Assembly: GCA_964561605.1 (NCBI GenBank)
Contig: CAZLQD010000036.1
Span: forward strand, 61,012 to 125,011
DNA length: 64,000 nt
From: JALUZX01 sp964561605
GTDB taxonomy: Bacteria; Planctomycetota; UBA1135; JALUZX01
Reading direction: 5' to 3'
Below are positions 1-8,593 of this stretch, in pieces; the first letter of the stretch is position 1; the number at the start of each line of letters is the position of its first letter. A program made the translations under genes and the position numbers. The notes beneath the pieces were generated by a model. It ran no database searches. It was not told the origin of the DNA and worked only from the letters and a program-made list of their open reading frames with translations.

Positions 1-1314
1 CGGGGACCCAATGTTGCGGACATCCGGGTGAACCTGATCCACAAGAAGCAGAGGGTCCAGCAGTCCCACTCCATCTGCCTCAGGATCCGGCGGGACATCG
101 AGAAGATCCAGGAGAAGTGGTCCCGGATCCTTTCCGACAAGGGGCGGGTGAGCATCAAGATCGTCGAGGTTCCCCCCGGCCCTCCCGTGCTCTCGACGGT
201 GACCGTCGAGGTCTACGGCGGCCCCTTCACACGCTACGCCGATTTGATCAAGGGCGCCCGGATCGTGGAGGAGAGGCTCCGGAAGGAAAGGGGCGTCGTC
301 GACGTGGACGTTTTCGTCGAGGAGGACCAGGAGAAGGTGGTCTTCCTTCCCGACAAGGAGAAGGCCGCCCTCTCGGGGGTCACCGACGAGGCCATCGCCG
401 CCACCCTGGCGGCGGCCTTCGGCGGGACCGCGGCGGACGTGCTCCACAGGCCGGGCGAGGTGGAACCCATGGCCATCCAGGTCCAGCTCCCCCTGGCGGA
501 CCGGTCCCGCGAGGAGGAACTGGCCTCGATCTACGTTCCTTCCAGGCTGGGTGTGATGGTTCCCCTCCTCGAGCTCGGCCGGGTGGAACGGCGGATCGAG
601 GACAAGACGATCTACCACAAGAACCTGAAGCGGGTGGTCTACGTTGTGGCCGAGATGGCCGGGCGGGCCCCGGCGGAGGCGATCCTGGACGTCCAGGCCG
701 ACATGAGGGACAAGGTGGAACTCCCTCCCGGGGTCACCCTGGAATGGGCCGGCGAAGGGGAATGGAAGATTACGCTGGACGTATTCCGAGACCTGGGGAT
801 CGCCTTCGGGATCGCCCTGCTCGGGATCTACGTCATCCTGGTGGGCCAGACCAAGTCCTACTTCATGCCCCTGGTCCTGATGATTTCCATCCCCCTCACC
901 ATCATCGGGATCATGCCCGGATTCTGGCTCCTGAACCTGGTGGGGACCCATCCTGTGGGAGGATATCCGGACCCGATCTTCTTCACGGCCACGGCCATGA
1001 TAGGGATGATCGGCCTGGCGGGGATCGCCGTGAGGAACGCCATCCTGCTCATCGACTTCATCCAGGAAGCCCTGGCCCGGGGCGAGACCTTCAGGGAGGC
1101 CATCCTGAAGAGCGGGGCCGTCCGGTTCCGGCCCATCCTCCTCACGGCGGGAACGGCCATCCTGGCGGCCATTCCCATCACCCTGGATCCCATCTTCTCC
1201 GGTCTGGCCTGGGCCTTCATCTTCGGCCTCTTCGTCTCCACGGCCTTCACCCTCCTGGTGGTCCCTGTGACCTACTTCCTGGTGAAGGGCGGCTTCAAGC
1301 AGGAGAGGGCTTGA
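1..1314 (+). CDS. Efflux RND transporter permease, C-terminal part (gene begins before the window)
   Basis: The reading frame is already open at base 1, so only about 437 C-terminal residues are present and the start lies upstream. The first residues (GPNVADIRVNL) match the porter domain of the roughly 1,050-1,100-residue 'efflux RND transporter permease' group. The second half holds the last membrane helices, including GIAVRNAILLIDFIQEA in TM10 and RPILLTAGTAIL in TM11. Proteins of this family sit in the inner membrane as trimers and use the proton gradient to export drugs or metals through an outer-membrane channel. The TM10 position that is Lys in AcrB is Arg here, as is usual in this subgroup. 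Substrate cannot be read from the sequence, and any adaptor or channel gene would lie to the left. Confidence 0.9.
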   Translation, partial: RGPNVADIRVNLIHKKQRVQQSHSICLRIRRDIEKIQEKWSRILSDKGRVSIKIVEVPPGPPVLSTVTVEVYGGPFTRYADLIKGARIVEERLRKERGVVDVDVFVEEDQEKVVFLPDKEKAALSGVTDEAIAATLAAAFGGTAADVLHRPGEVEPMAIQVQLPLADRSREEELASIYVPSRLGVMVPLLELGRVERRIEDKTIYHKNLKRVVYVVAEMAGRAPAEAILDVQADMRDKVELPPGVTLEWAGEGEWKITLDVFRDLGIAFGIALLGIYVILVGQTKSYFMPLVLMISIPLTIIGIMPGFWLLNLVGTHPVGGYPDPIFFTATAMIGMIGLAGIAVRNAILLIDFIQEALARGETFREAILKSGAVRFRPILLTAGTAILAAIPITLDPIFSGLAWAFIFGLFVSTAFTLLVVPVTYFLVKGGFKQERA

Positions 1315-1413
1315 CCGTCCCAGGCGGTTTCCCCCGGTGCCGGGACGGGTAAGATGGTGTCCCGGCCCGGGGGAGGGACGGCCCCAGGCCCGGCGGGAGG
1401 AAACCAGGGAACC

Positions 1414-1725
1414 ATGAGTGACGACTCTTTCGGAAACAGGGGCGCCAGGCCCAGGGAAGAGGAGGCGGCCCGGCCCGAGACCCGGCTGGGAACGCCCTGG
1501 AACGTGGTGGTCCACGACGACCCTGTGACCCTCATGGCCTACGTGACCCGGGTCTTCATGACCATCTTCGGCTATCCCCCTTCCAAGGCCTACAGGCTCA
1601 TGATGGAGGTCCACCTGAAAGGGCGGTCCGTCGTCTGGACCGGTCCCCGGGAGAGGGCCGAGGTCTACCTGGCCAAGTTGCACGGCTACCACCTGCTGGC
1701 CACCCTGGAGAGGGCGGAGGGCTGA
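1414..1725 (+). CDS. clpS: ATP-dependent Clp protease adaptor ClpS
   Basis: This 103-residue protein binds N-degron substrates and delivers them to ClpA/ClpC with ClpP. The conserved core is visible from NVVVHDDPVTLMAYV through the FGY segment, the LMMEVHLKGRSVV helix/strand and a GPRERAE...LHGYHLLATL ending. The variable N-terminus (residues 1-28) is acidic and charged, as in other ClpS proteins. I chose the ATG at 1414 because a GGGAGG ribosome-binding site lies upstream of it; an in-frame ATG at 1354 would add a Pro/Gly-rich stretch unlike the family. It ends 3 bases before the DUF2017 gene, so the two form one translational unit. Confidence 0.93.
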   Translation: MSDDSFGNRGARPREEEAARPETRLGTPWNVVVHDDPVTLMAYVTRVFMTIFGYPPSKAYRLMMEVHLKGRSVVWTGPRERAEVYLAKLHGYHLLATLERAEG

Positions 1726-1728
1726 GCC

Positions 1729-2229
1729 TTGGAGATCCATCCTCTGCCCGGCGGGGGCCTCCTGGTCGAACACATTCCCGCCGCCTTGGTGACCATCCTC
1801 CGCACGGTTCCTGCGATCCTCTCCGGCCTGGACCCCTACTCGGAAGGACCCCTCTTCCCCAGGGCCTTCGAGGATGATGAGGAGGAGGCCCAGTGGAAGC
1901 GCTACGCCCGGCCCGACCTGGCCCATCTCTTCCAGACCAGGCTGGAGGTGATCGCGGGGGACCTGGCCGGAATGGAACTCCAGGAGGATGGATGTGGCCC
2001 CGGGGAGGAGGAGTCCTTCCGCCTGGTGATCCCCGCCGGGCACGAGGCGGCCTGGCTTGCAGGGCTCAACGCCGTCAGGCTGTTCATCTACACCAAGCTG
2101 AAATTCTCCCCCGAGGAGATGAAGCTGGAGCCCCAGGAGTTGGAAGACCCGGCGAAGGCCCTGGCCTTGTTCGAGATCCAGGCCCTGGCCGTCTTCCAGC
2201 AGGCCATCCTGGAGAGCACCCAGGGGTGA
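1729..2229 (+). CDS. DUF2017-like protein, partner of ClpS
   Basis: A 166-residue acidic soluble protein with no signal or membrane segment. Its position directly after clpS, its length and its general layout (an N-terminal LxxxPxxL-type helix, an acidic middle, and a C-terminal AWLAGLNAVRLFIYTKL segment) match DUF2017, a family best known beside clpS in actinobacteria and some other phyla. Its biochemical role is not established; the fixed neighbourhood suggests regulation of Clp proteolysis. It starts with TTG at 1729, preceded by GGAGG inside the end of clpS. The assignment rests on context and overall pattern, because the family has no catalytic motif to check. Confidence 0.7.
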   Translation: MEIHPLPGGGLLVEHIPAALVTILRTVPAILSGLDPYSEGPLFPRAFEDDEEEAQWKRYARPDLAHLFQTRLEVIAGDLAGMELQEDGCGPGEEESFRLVIPAGHEAAWLAGLNAVRLFIYTKLKFSPEEMKLEPQELEDPAKALALFEIQALAVFQQAILESTQG

Positions 2230-2330
2230 TCCTCTTTCCTGCGGGCCCCTTCAACTCCATTCTTCCCTTTTTCCGATAAGAAGGGACGGAAAGAAGATCT
2301 CTCCCGGGGAGGGAGAGAGGAGTTCGGAGC

Positions 2331-3221
2331 ATGCAGGGGGGAAGATCCATGGGGAGAAGGTTTCTTTGGCTTTGGGCGGTCCTTCTCTCTCTCCTCTTCG
2401 CCCGCCCGGCGCCGGCGGGGGACATCGTCCGCCTGAAGAACGGCAGGACCGTCGAAGGGAAGGTGATCTCCCTGACCCCTTCTGTGGTGACCATCAAGCT
2501 GGAGCAGGGAATCCTCCGTCTTCCCCGGAAGGAGGTGGTCTCCATCCAGATGGAAAAGACCTCCCTGGCTCTCCCGCCCCCCCCTCCATCGGAAGGAAAG
2601 GCCGAGAAGATCCTGGAGCCCCCCAGGGAGCCCGAACCGGGCGAGGAGGGTTGGAAGCCCCCTGTAGCGGAATCTCCTTCCAAGGAAGAGGCCGGGAAGG
2701 CGGCGGGAACGGAGAAGGAAGCTCCCAAGCCTTCCGGGAAACCCGCCGCAGAGGGGAAGGTCTCCCCCCCGAAGGGACCGGCCCGGTCCGCCGGGAAGGA
2801 ACGATCCCTCTCCGGAGGGGACGAGGTGGTGGACTACCTGCTGAAGCGGTATGTCTGGCTCGTTCCCTCGAGTACGGGAAACCGGATCAGCCTGGGGATC
2901 GGGATCCTCTTCCTGCTGACCCTGGCGAGCTATTTCTCGGCCAAGCTGGCCGATGTGGAGGACATCACCCTCTCCCGGGCTTTCATCTTCACCGTGGCGG
3001 GACTGCTGGTCTTCCTCGGGGAGGCCGCCCTGGCCTGGCACGGGACCTGGCCCATCCTGGCCGGGCTGGGAGGATTGGACCTCTTCCTCTGGTTCGCCGG
3101 GGTGCGGGTCTTCCTGGGGGAAGGGGCCTGGAAGGGATTCCTCATGTTGGCCTTCTTCTCCTTCGCCCTGTTGGTCTGCGTCCTCTGGCTCGAGATCTGG
3201 GGCTACGTCCTTTCCTTGTAG
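2331..3221 (+). CDS. Exported LSm-like domain protein with C-terminal membrane helices
   Basis: I do not recognise a named family for the whole protein. An N-terminal signal peptide (WLWAVLLSLLFARPAPA) is followed by a small beta domain, roughly residues 30-75, with DIVRLKNGRTVEGKV and IRLPRKEVVSIQ-like strands. That pattern resembles the LSm/SH3-like folds found in planctomycete and myxobacterial exported proteins. A Pro/Glu/Lys-rich low-complexity linker of about 90 residues follows, then about four hydrophobic helices from residue ~190 to the end. This suggests a periplasmic sensor or scaffold tethered to the inner membrane. The start may be ATG 2331 (AGAGGAG upstream) or ATG 2349 (GGGGGG upstream); the second gives a cleaner signal peptide. 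Confidence 0.6.
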   Translation: MQGGRSMGRRFLWLWAVLLSLLFARPAPAGDIVRLKNGRTVEGKVISLTPSVVTIKLEQGILRLPRKEVVSIQMEKTSLALPPPPPSEGKAEKILEPPREPEPGEEGWKPPVAESPSKEEAGKAAGTEKEAPKPSGKPAAEGKVSPPKGPARSAGKERSLSGGDEVVDYLLKRYVWLVPSSTGNRISLGIGILFLLTLASYFSAKLADVEDITLSRAFIFTVAGLLVFLGEAALAWHGTWPILAGLGGLDLFLWFAGVRVFLGEGAWKGFLMLAFFSFALLVCVLWLEIWGYVLSL

Positions 3222-3340
3222 GGAAGGATCGCGAAGAGCCGGCGCCGGGGGGGGGCGATTCCCGGGGGGCGGGCTTTCCCTCCCTCCTTCCCTCCTTCCG
3301 GGTGTTTGCCCCGTCGGGCGGTGAGGGCAGAATAGCCTCC

Positions 3341-4369
3341 ATGGAAGGAATGGAGGCCCTTTTCCAGGTTCCCGCGGGGGACGGCAAGGTCCAGTGCCGG
3401 CTCTGCCCTCATGCCTGCCTCCTTCCCGAGGGGGGACGGGGGCGGTGCGGCGTTCGGGTGGTCCGGGGAGGAAAGCTCCGGACCCTGGTGGGTGACCGGG
3501 TGGTGGCCCTCCACGTCGACCCGGTGGAGAAGAAACCCTTCTACCACGTCCTCCCGGGAGAACCGGTCCTGAGTTTCGCCGCGGTGGGTTGCAACTTCAC
3601 CTGCCGGTTCTGCCAGAACGCATCCATCTCCCAGTTCCGGGGAGGCTCCCCGCCGGGGGAGAAGATGGGGGCCGGGGAGATCGTGGATGCCGCCCTGCGT
3701 TCCCGGTGCCGGATGACGGCCGCCACCTACACCGAGCCCACGGTCTTCTTCGAACTGGCCCGGGAGGTGGGGATCGAGGGGAAGTCCCGGGGGTTGCTCA
3801 ACCTCTGGGTGACCAACGGCTTCCTCTCCCCCCAGGCCAGGGCGGACCTGGCGGAGTGGCTCGACGGGGCCAACGTGGACCTGAAGTCCATGAGGGACGA
3901 GACCTATCGCTCCTACTGCGGGGGAAGGCTGGCCCCCGTCCTGGAGACCATCGAATACCTGGTCTCCCGGGGGGTGTGGGTCGAGGTGACCACCCTGGTG
4001 GTTCCGGGCATGAACGATTCCCCGGAGGAACTCCGCCGGGCCGCCCGTTTCCTGGCCGCTCTCTCCCCGGACCTTCCCTGGCACGTGACGGCCTTCCACC
4101 CGGACTACGAGATGATCGACAGGGGGCCAACTCCTCCCGCCACTCTGGCAGCCGCCGTGGAGATCGGCCGCGAGGAGGGCTTGAGGTACGTCTATCCCGG
4201 AAACGTCCATATTTCCGGGGGAGGGGATACATTGTGCCCCTCCTGCGGGAGGATCCTCCTTCGAAGGAGTGGGTTCGCTCTCGTCGAGAACCGCCTGGTG
4301 AATGGAAAATGCCCGGCCTGCGGGGGGAAGCCGGCCGGGCTCTTCGATTGGGGCGCGGGAAGGACCTGA
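3341..4369 (+). CDS. amrS: AmmeMemoRadiSam-system radical SAM enzyme (AmrS-like)
   Basis: A 342-residue radical SAM protein of the AmrS/PFL-activase-like group. The N-terminus carries a cysteine-rich CRLCPHAC...GRCGVR segment. The 4Fe-4S motif CxxxCxxC is at C84, C88 and C91 (GCNFTCRFC), followed by the YTEPTVFFE segment typical of this subgroup. Further on are VTNGF, ANVDLKS and TAFHPDYEM, and the C-terminus adds two CPxCG knuckles that look like a zinc ribbon. AmrS usually occurs with AmrA and AmrB, whose joint function is unsolved; neither partner is in this window. The ATG at 3341 was chosen over 3350, which lacks proper spacing from a ribosome-binding site. It converges on the receiver-Fis gene 30 bases away. 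Confidence 0.85.
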   Translation: MEGMEALFQVPAGDGKVQCRLCPHACLLPEGGRGRCGVRVVRGGKLRTLVGDRVVALHVDPVEKKPFYHVLPGEPVLSFAAVGCNFTCRFCQNASISQFRGGSPPGEKMGAGEIVDAALRSRCRMTAATYTEPTVFFELAREVGIEGKSRGLLNLWVTNGFLSPQARADLAEWLDGANVDLKSMRDETYRSYCGGRLAPVLETIEYLVSRGVWVEVTTLVVPGMNDSPEELRRAARFLAALSPDLPWHVTAFHPDYEMIDRGPTPPATLAAAVEIGREEGLRYVYPGNVHISGGGDTLCPSCGRILLRRSGFALVENRLVNGKCPACGGKPAGLFDWGAGRT

Positions 4370-4399
4370 GGATAGGCGTCCCTCCCGGAGTCCCCGTGC

Positions 4400-5017
4400 T
4401 CACTCGGTGCGGTCGTTCTTCAGCCGGGGATGGATGTCGTATTTCCTGAGCTTGCGGTAGATCGTGGCCCTTCCCAGCTTGAGGGCCCTGGCGGTCTGCT
4501 GGATATTCCCTCCCGTGATCCGAAGGGCCCGCTCGATGATCCTCTTCTCCTCCTCCCTGAAGGGGAGGATCTCACCCGTGTCCCTCTGGGGCTCGGGCCT
4601 CGGCTCGGGGGTGGGTGGGCCCTGGATCCTCTCGGTGCCCTGGCGCGCGGAGAGGAGGAGCCGGGGTTCACTCACAGGCATCTGCAGGACGTCGTAGATC
4701 CCGTGTGGAGCGAGCTCCTGGATCGCCTTGTCGGCGTTCCGGGAGAAGACCACGATCTTTACGTTCGGCGCGATTTGGTGGGCCTTCTGGGCCAGCTCCA
4801 CCAGGGTCAGCCCGGGCAGGTCCTCGTCCACGAACATGGTCTCCACGGCCTGGCTCCCCAGGAGGCGGAGGGCCTCGTGGGCGTCCCTCGCCTGGAGAAC
4901 CCCGTAGCCGGCCTTCTGGAGGTTCCTGGTCATGGCTTCCCGGAGGCCCGATTTCGCGTCGGCCAGGAGCAACTTACCCTTGTTGTTCTTCATGGTGCTG
5001 TTATAAGTGCCGTTCAT
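4400..5017 (-). CDS. Receiver-Fis response regulator, degenerate receiver
   Basis: A 205-residue two-domain protein. Residues ~13-130 form a receiver domain with likely phosphoacceptor D64 in FVDEDLPG, one of the two usual upstream acidic residues (D20), and Ser in the switch position (S92). The invariant Lys of the KP motif is Met (QMP, M113). After a Pro-rich linker, residues ~160-200 form a Fis-type helix-turn-helix (NIQQTARALKLGRATIYRKL), as at the C-terminus of NtrC proteins. The AAA+ sigma-54 domain is absent, so this resembles the PrrA/RegA or short NtrC-like layout. The ATG at 5017 has a GAGGAG site upstream. No histidine kinase is adjacent. Confidence 0.8.
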   Translation of the reverse strand: MNGTYNSTMKNNKGKLLLADAKSGLREAMTRNLQKAGYGVLQARDAHEALRLLGSQAVETMFVDEDLPGLTLVELAQKAHQIAPNVKIVVFSRNADKAIQELAPHGIYDVLQMPVSEPRLLLSARQGTERIQGPPTPEPRPEPQRDTGEILPFREEEKRIIERALRITGGNIQQTARALKLGRATIYRKLRKYDIHPRLKNDRTE

Positions 5018-5160
5018 CCCCCTACTCCTCGTGCTACCAGGTTCTATGCTTCTATTCGGCACGGGGCGTGGGAGGAGTTGAGGAGTGTTTCTTTCTGATG
5101 GCAGCAACCATCACTAGTGGATCGAAACAAGGCGGTTAACCAGGCCAAAAATTTCCTCCC

Positions 5161-5832
5161 TTGCCCGAAACGTCTTCATTCTTGCTTCTTTGCCTGGGCG
5201 TCGGTCTTTGTAAGACCCTCCTGACCCTGGGCGCAACCCCCCCCGGGAAGGAGGAGCCTTTCCAGCCCACCTGGACGGAACGGCTCTCCTATCCCTTTCT
5301 TGCCTGGGCCCTCTTCCTCCTGCTCTTCTGGCCGGGAACCCTATCCCGGCCCTTTCTGGTGGGAGGCCTCCGGATTCTGGCCGGTCTCGGGGTCCTTTGC
5401 CTGGCCTTCCTCTTCATGGACCGGGCCAGACTCCTGGAAGGGTTCCTCCTCTTGAGACCCGATCCCTGGTTGCCCCCCAGGGGGGTCCTGCCCATGGGCG
5501 TGGGATGGGGCCCTCGGGAGGAATTCCTTTGCGCCCTGGTACTTGGGACATGCGGGGCCGCCCTGGTCTCGGGGATGGGGGCCCTCCAGGCCCTCCGCTT
5601 CCTGGGGCTCTCCTGGGGGGGGCTCTTCCTGCCCTCTCTCTTGGGGAACCTGGGGGCGTCTTTCCTGAAAAGCCGGAAAGACCTGGGAACCTGCCAGGAT
5701 CTTCCTTGTTGCTACCTCAGGCCCAGGTTCTTCCGGGCCATGGTGGGCCTTTGCGGCCTGGCCCTCACCTTCCTGGGGGCCTGGTCCCTGGGGCTGGGCC
5801 TGGAAACCTGGGTCCCCCGGGCCGGGGGATGA
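5161..5832 (+). CDS. Hypothetical small polytopic membrane protein
   Basis: A 223-residue hydrophobic protein with about five or six predicted membrane segments, starting with SSFLLLCLGVGL and ending with a hydrophobic helix around residues 190-212. A Cys-rich loop (CQDLPCC) lies near residue 180. No family is recognised. Codon third positions are strongly G/C, as in neighbouring real genes, and the frame stays open from the regulator's upstream region to just before the NhaC stop. The start is uncertain: TTG at 5161 lacks a clear ribosome-binding site, and later starts are possible. It could be a false gene, so confidence is moderate. Confidence 0.5.
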   Translation: MPETSSFLLLCLGVGLCKTLLTLGATPPGKEEPFQPTWTERLSYPFLAWALFLLLFWPGTLSRPFLVGGLRILAGLGVLCLAFLFMDRARLLEGFLLLRPDPWLPPRGVLPMGVGWGPREEFLCALVLGTCGAALVSGMGALQALRFLGLSWGGLFLPSLLGNLGASFLKSRKDLGTCQDLPCCYLRPRFFRAMVGLCGLALTFLGAWSLGLGLETWVPRAGG

Positions 5833-5845
5833 GAGGGCCCGTTCT

Positions 5846-7963
5846 TCAGTCTTCCCCGGCCTGAGGGGGGAGCCCCGAGGCCGATGGCCCGGCCCGGACC
5901 GGCCCCGGAGCGGGAAGGAAGAGGACGCTCTTCTCCGGGTCTCTTCCCAGGAAGAAGAGGAAGAGGGTCATCAAGAGGGCGCCCATGGGAAGGGAGAGGT
6001 AGACCCATACGTGGCCCAGGTAGGCCACGGGGATGTAGCCCGCCGCCAGGGCCGTGGCCATGGCGAGCATGGCGTAAGGCATCTGGGTCCTGGTGTGGTC
6101 CATGTGATCCGAGGCGGAGGCCACCGAGGAGAGGATGGTCGTGTCCGAGATGGGGGAGCAGTGGTCCCCGAAGATGGATCCCTCCAGGACGGCCCCGATG
6201 GAGAGGATCAAGAGCCCCTGGTTCCCCAGGTGGGAGTGGGCCCCCAGGCTCCAGGAGAGGACCACCACGTTGGGCAGGAGGAGGGCCATGGTGGACCAGG
6301 AGGAGCCCGTGGAGAAGGAGATGAGGCATCCTGCGGCGAAGAGGACCGTGGGAAGGATCTCCGGTTTCAGTGCGTGGGTGAAGGAGGCCACCAGGTAGGG
6401 GGCCGTGCCCAGGTCCCGGCAGACGTGGCCGATCGCCCAGGCCAGGAGCAGGATGGCGATGGCGAAGGTCAGGGCCCGGCTGGACTTGTAGGCCGAGACC
6501 AGGATCTCCACGGGCCGGAGGATGCCCTGGACCAGGGCAAGGATCGCCGCCAGGAGGAAGGCCAGGAAGGATGCCCAGAAGATGGCGTATACGCTCTCCA
6601 TCCCCAGGACGTAGATGCCGACGACGGTGAAACCGATGAGGAGGAGCAGGGGGAGGAGGGCGTTGGCCGCCCTGGCGGGAGCGCCTTCCTTGGGGGCCAC
6701 GTTGGTCAGGTCCGCCGAGACCAGGGGTTTCCCTCCTTTCCTCACGAGTTCCCCCGTCCGAAGGGCCCGCTCGCAGGCCGCCCGCATGGGCCCGAACTCC
6801 CGTTTCAGGAGGATCGTAAGGAGCACCAGGAAGAGGGCGAAGATGCAGTAGAACCGGAAGGGGAGGGTGGATATGAAGATGGCGTATCCCTGGCTCTTGG
6901 GGATTCCCACTTCGGGGAGCTGGGCGCTGAAGGTGGTCACCTCGTAGGCGATCCAGGTGGAGATCACCGAAAGACCGGCCACGGGGGCGCTGGTGGAATC
7001 CACGATGTAGGCCAGCTTCTCCCGGGCCAGGCGGAGCCGGTCCGTGAGAGGCCGCATGGTGTTTCCCACGACGATGGTGTTGGCGTAGTCGTCGAAGAAG
7101 ATGGCCACGCCCATGAGAAAGGTCACGAGCTGGGTGGTCCGCAAAGTGGAGGCCCGCTTGCGGAGGATCTCCACGAACCCCTGGATGCCTCCCATCCGGG
7201 TGGTGACCCCCACCGTGGCGGAGAGGAAGACCACGAAGCCCAGGATGGCCAGGTTGAACTGGTCCATCAGGCACCGCCTGTAGAGGATCTCCACGAAGAG
7301 GACCTCCACGGCCTTGGGCAGGTTCTCCAGGGCCTGGAGGAGGAGGCTCCATGCCTGGGAGAGAAAGGGGCCAGGCCCTTCCCGGAGGTTCAGCCCCGAA
7401 AGGAGGTGGGGTGAGGGGAGGGCCAGGATCCAGGCGCCCAGGAAGGCGCCGATGAAGAGCCCCAGGATGGTCCTTCCGATGAGGATGGCTGCAAGGATGG
7501 CTGCGAAGGGGGGGAGGAGGGAGATCCAGGAGAAGAAAGAGACCTTGCCCTGCTTGGAAGGGGAGAGGAAGGGATCCTCTTCGTGGGAGATCTTCCACTG
7601 GAACCCGTCTTTCAGCCTCAGGAACTCGGCCTGGACCACCAGGTCCGGGTTCTGGTCGGTCAGGCGCAACTGGATTCCCGGGTAGGCCACGGTCCGGGAC
7701 CACTCCCGGACCCGCCTTGCCAGGGCGTCCCGGACTTCCGATCCCTCCGGTCCGTGGACCACGAGGGAGGAGATGGAGACGCCGAAAGGCACGGGATGGG
7801 CCGGCATCTCCTCGGGAGAGATCTTTGGGACCAGGCTCTCCAGGTGGGAGACCAGTACGTCCCCTGCCTGCAACTCGAAGAGCTTCGCCGGGTCGGGGGC
7901 CGGTACGAGGAAGGGGATCAGCAGGAGGAGGACGGTGAAGAAGACTTTGAACTTCCAGCCCAT
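5846..7963 (-). CDS. NhaC-family Na+/H+ antiporter with N-terminal extracytoplasmic domain
   Basis: A 705-residue inner-membrane antiporter. Residues ~175-700 hold the NhaC-type ion transporter core, with diagnostic segments FFDDYANTIVVGNTMRP, VDSTSAPVAGLSVISTW, FSTGSSWSTMALLLPNVV and IFGDHCSPISDTTILSS. Residues 1-25 form a signal-anchor helix. The stretch of about 130 residues between it and the core is soluble and presumably periplasmic, and is not part of ordinary NhaC proteins of about 460-500 residues. It should exchange Na+ (or possibly an organic cation or amine) for protons. The ATG at 7963 is preceded by AAAGGCGGG. It is divergent from the coiled-coil/asnS pair. Confidence 0.88.
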   Translation of the reverse strand: MGWKFKVFFTVLLLLIPFLVPAPDPAKLFELQAGDVLVSHLESLVPKISPEEMPAHPVPFGVSISSLVVHGPEGSEVRDALARRVREWSRTVAYPGIQLRLTDQNPDLVVQAEFLRLKDGFQWKISHEEDPFLSPSKQGKVSFFSWISLLPPFAAILAAILIGRTILGLFIGAFLGAWILALPSPHLLSGLNLREGPGPFLSQAWSLLLQALENLPKAVEVLFVEILYRRCLMDQFNLAILGFVVFLSATVGVTTRMGGIQGFVEILRKRASTLRTTQLVTFLMGVAIFFDDYANTIVVGNTMRPLTDRLRLAREKLAYIVDSTSAPVAGLSVISTWIAYEVTTFSAQLPEVGIPKSQGYAIFISTLPFRFYCIFALFLVLLTILLKREFGPMRAACERALRTGELVRKGGKPLVSADLTNVAPKEGAPARAANALLPLLLLIGFTVVGIYVLGMESVYAIFWASFLAFLLAAILALVQGILRPVEILVSAYKSSRALTFAIAILLLAWAIGHVCRDLGTAPYLVASFTHALKPEILPTVLFAAGCLISFSTGSSWSTMALLLPNVVVLSWSLGAHSHLGNQGLLILSIGAVLEGSIFGDHCSPISDTTILSSVASASDHMDHTRTQMPYAMLAMATALAAGYIPVAYLGHVWVYLSLPMGALLMTLFLFFLGRDPEKSVLFLPAPGPVRAGPSASGLPPQAGED

Positions 7964-8107
7964 GCGGCCCGCCTTTTTACCACGATGGAGGCGGGATTTC
8001 CCCCGGAATCCGGGCCTGGGAGGAAGCTGGAGGAGCAGGGCCGGCCGTGCTAACCTCCCTTCCCCGGGACTTTCCCGGGTTTCCCCGGCTAGGAGGTCCA
8101 AGAAGCC

Positions 8108-8593
8108 ATGAAGGACTCCATCGTCCCCATCCTGACCCTGGCGGCCCTTTTGCTGGCCTTCGTGCTCCTCTACGTGCGAACGGCCAGGTTCGAGGCCTAC
8201 CTGAAGGAGCTCAAGGGCTTGAAGGGGCTCATCGAGAAGATCCGGAGCCTCAACGAGGCCGTCGAGAGGGTCCAGACCCAGGCCCTGGAGGAGCAGCTCT
8301 TCGATCTCAACGAGAAGACCGGGCGGATCCTGGAGATCCTGGAGACCAGGGAGCGGGAGGCCAAGGTGGAGGCGAGGGAGTCCCTCCAGACCGCCTTGGA
8401 GACCTTCCTCTACGGCATGGGCTACGAGAAGGTGAAGCTCCTGGGGGACCTGAGAGAGGTTACGGGCCCGGGCCCCTTCGAGATCCAGGTGGAATGCGTG
8501 AAGGGGGACGTGGTCCACAAGGGGCCGGTGATCCTCCAGGCCGGAAGAGTGGTGGAATGCAGGTTGCGGCCTGCCTACGAGGTGTTTCCTTAG
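8108..8593 (+). CDS. Membrane-anchored coiled-coil protein upstream of asnS
   Basis: This 161-residue protein is not from a family I recognise. Residues 5-25 form one transmembrane helix (IVPILTLAALLLAFVLLYV). Residues ~30-95 are charged, rich in Leu, Glu and Lys, and likely a coiled coil. The C-terminal ~60 residues look like a small alpha/beta domain (YGMGYEKVKLLGDLREV, VILQAGRVVECRL). It resembles RmuC-like or cell-division-type membrane tethers only in architecture. The start ATG has a strong TAGGAGGT site upstream. Its TAG stop abuts the asnS ATG with no gap, so the two are very likely co-translated. Confidence 0.7.
   Translation: MKDSIVPILTLAALLLAFVLLYVRTARFEAYLKELKGLKGLIEKIRSLNEAVERVQTQALEEQLFDLNEKTGRILEILETREREAKVEARESLQTALETFLYGMGYEKVKLLGDLREVTGPGPFEIQVECVKGDVVHKGPVILQAGRVVECRLRPAYEVFP

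Noticed and set aside
5018..5160. Hairpin GATGG-CAGCAA-CCATC near 5098-5113 between the regulator and the small membrane protein
   Set aside because: Only five pairs and no T-run; most likely chance or part of a promoter region.
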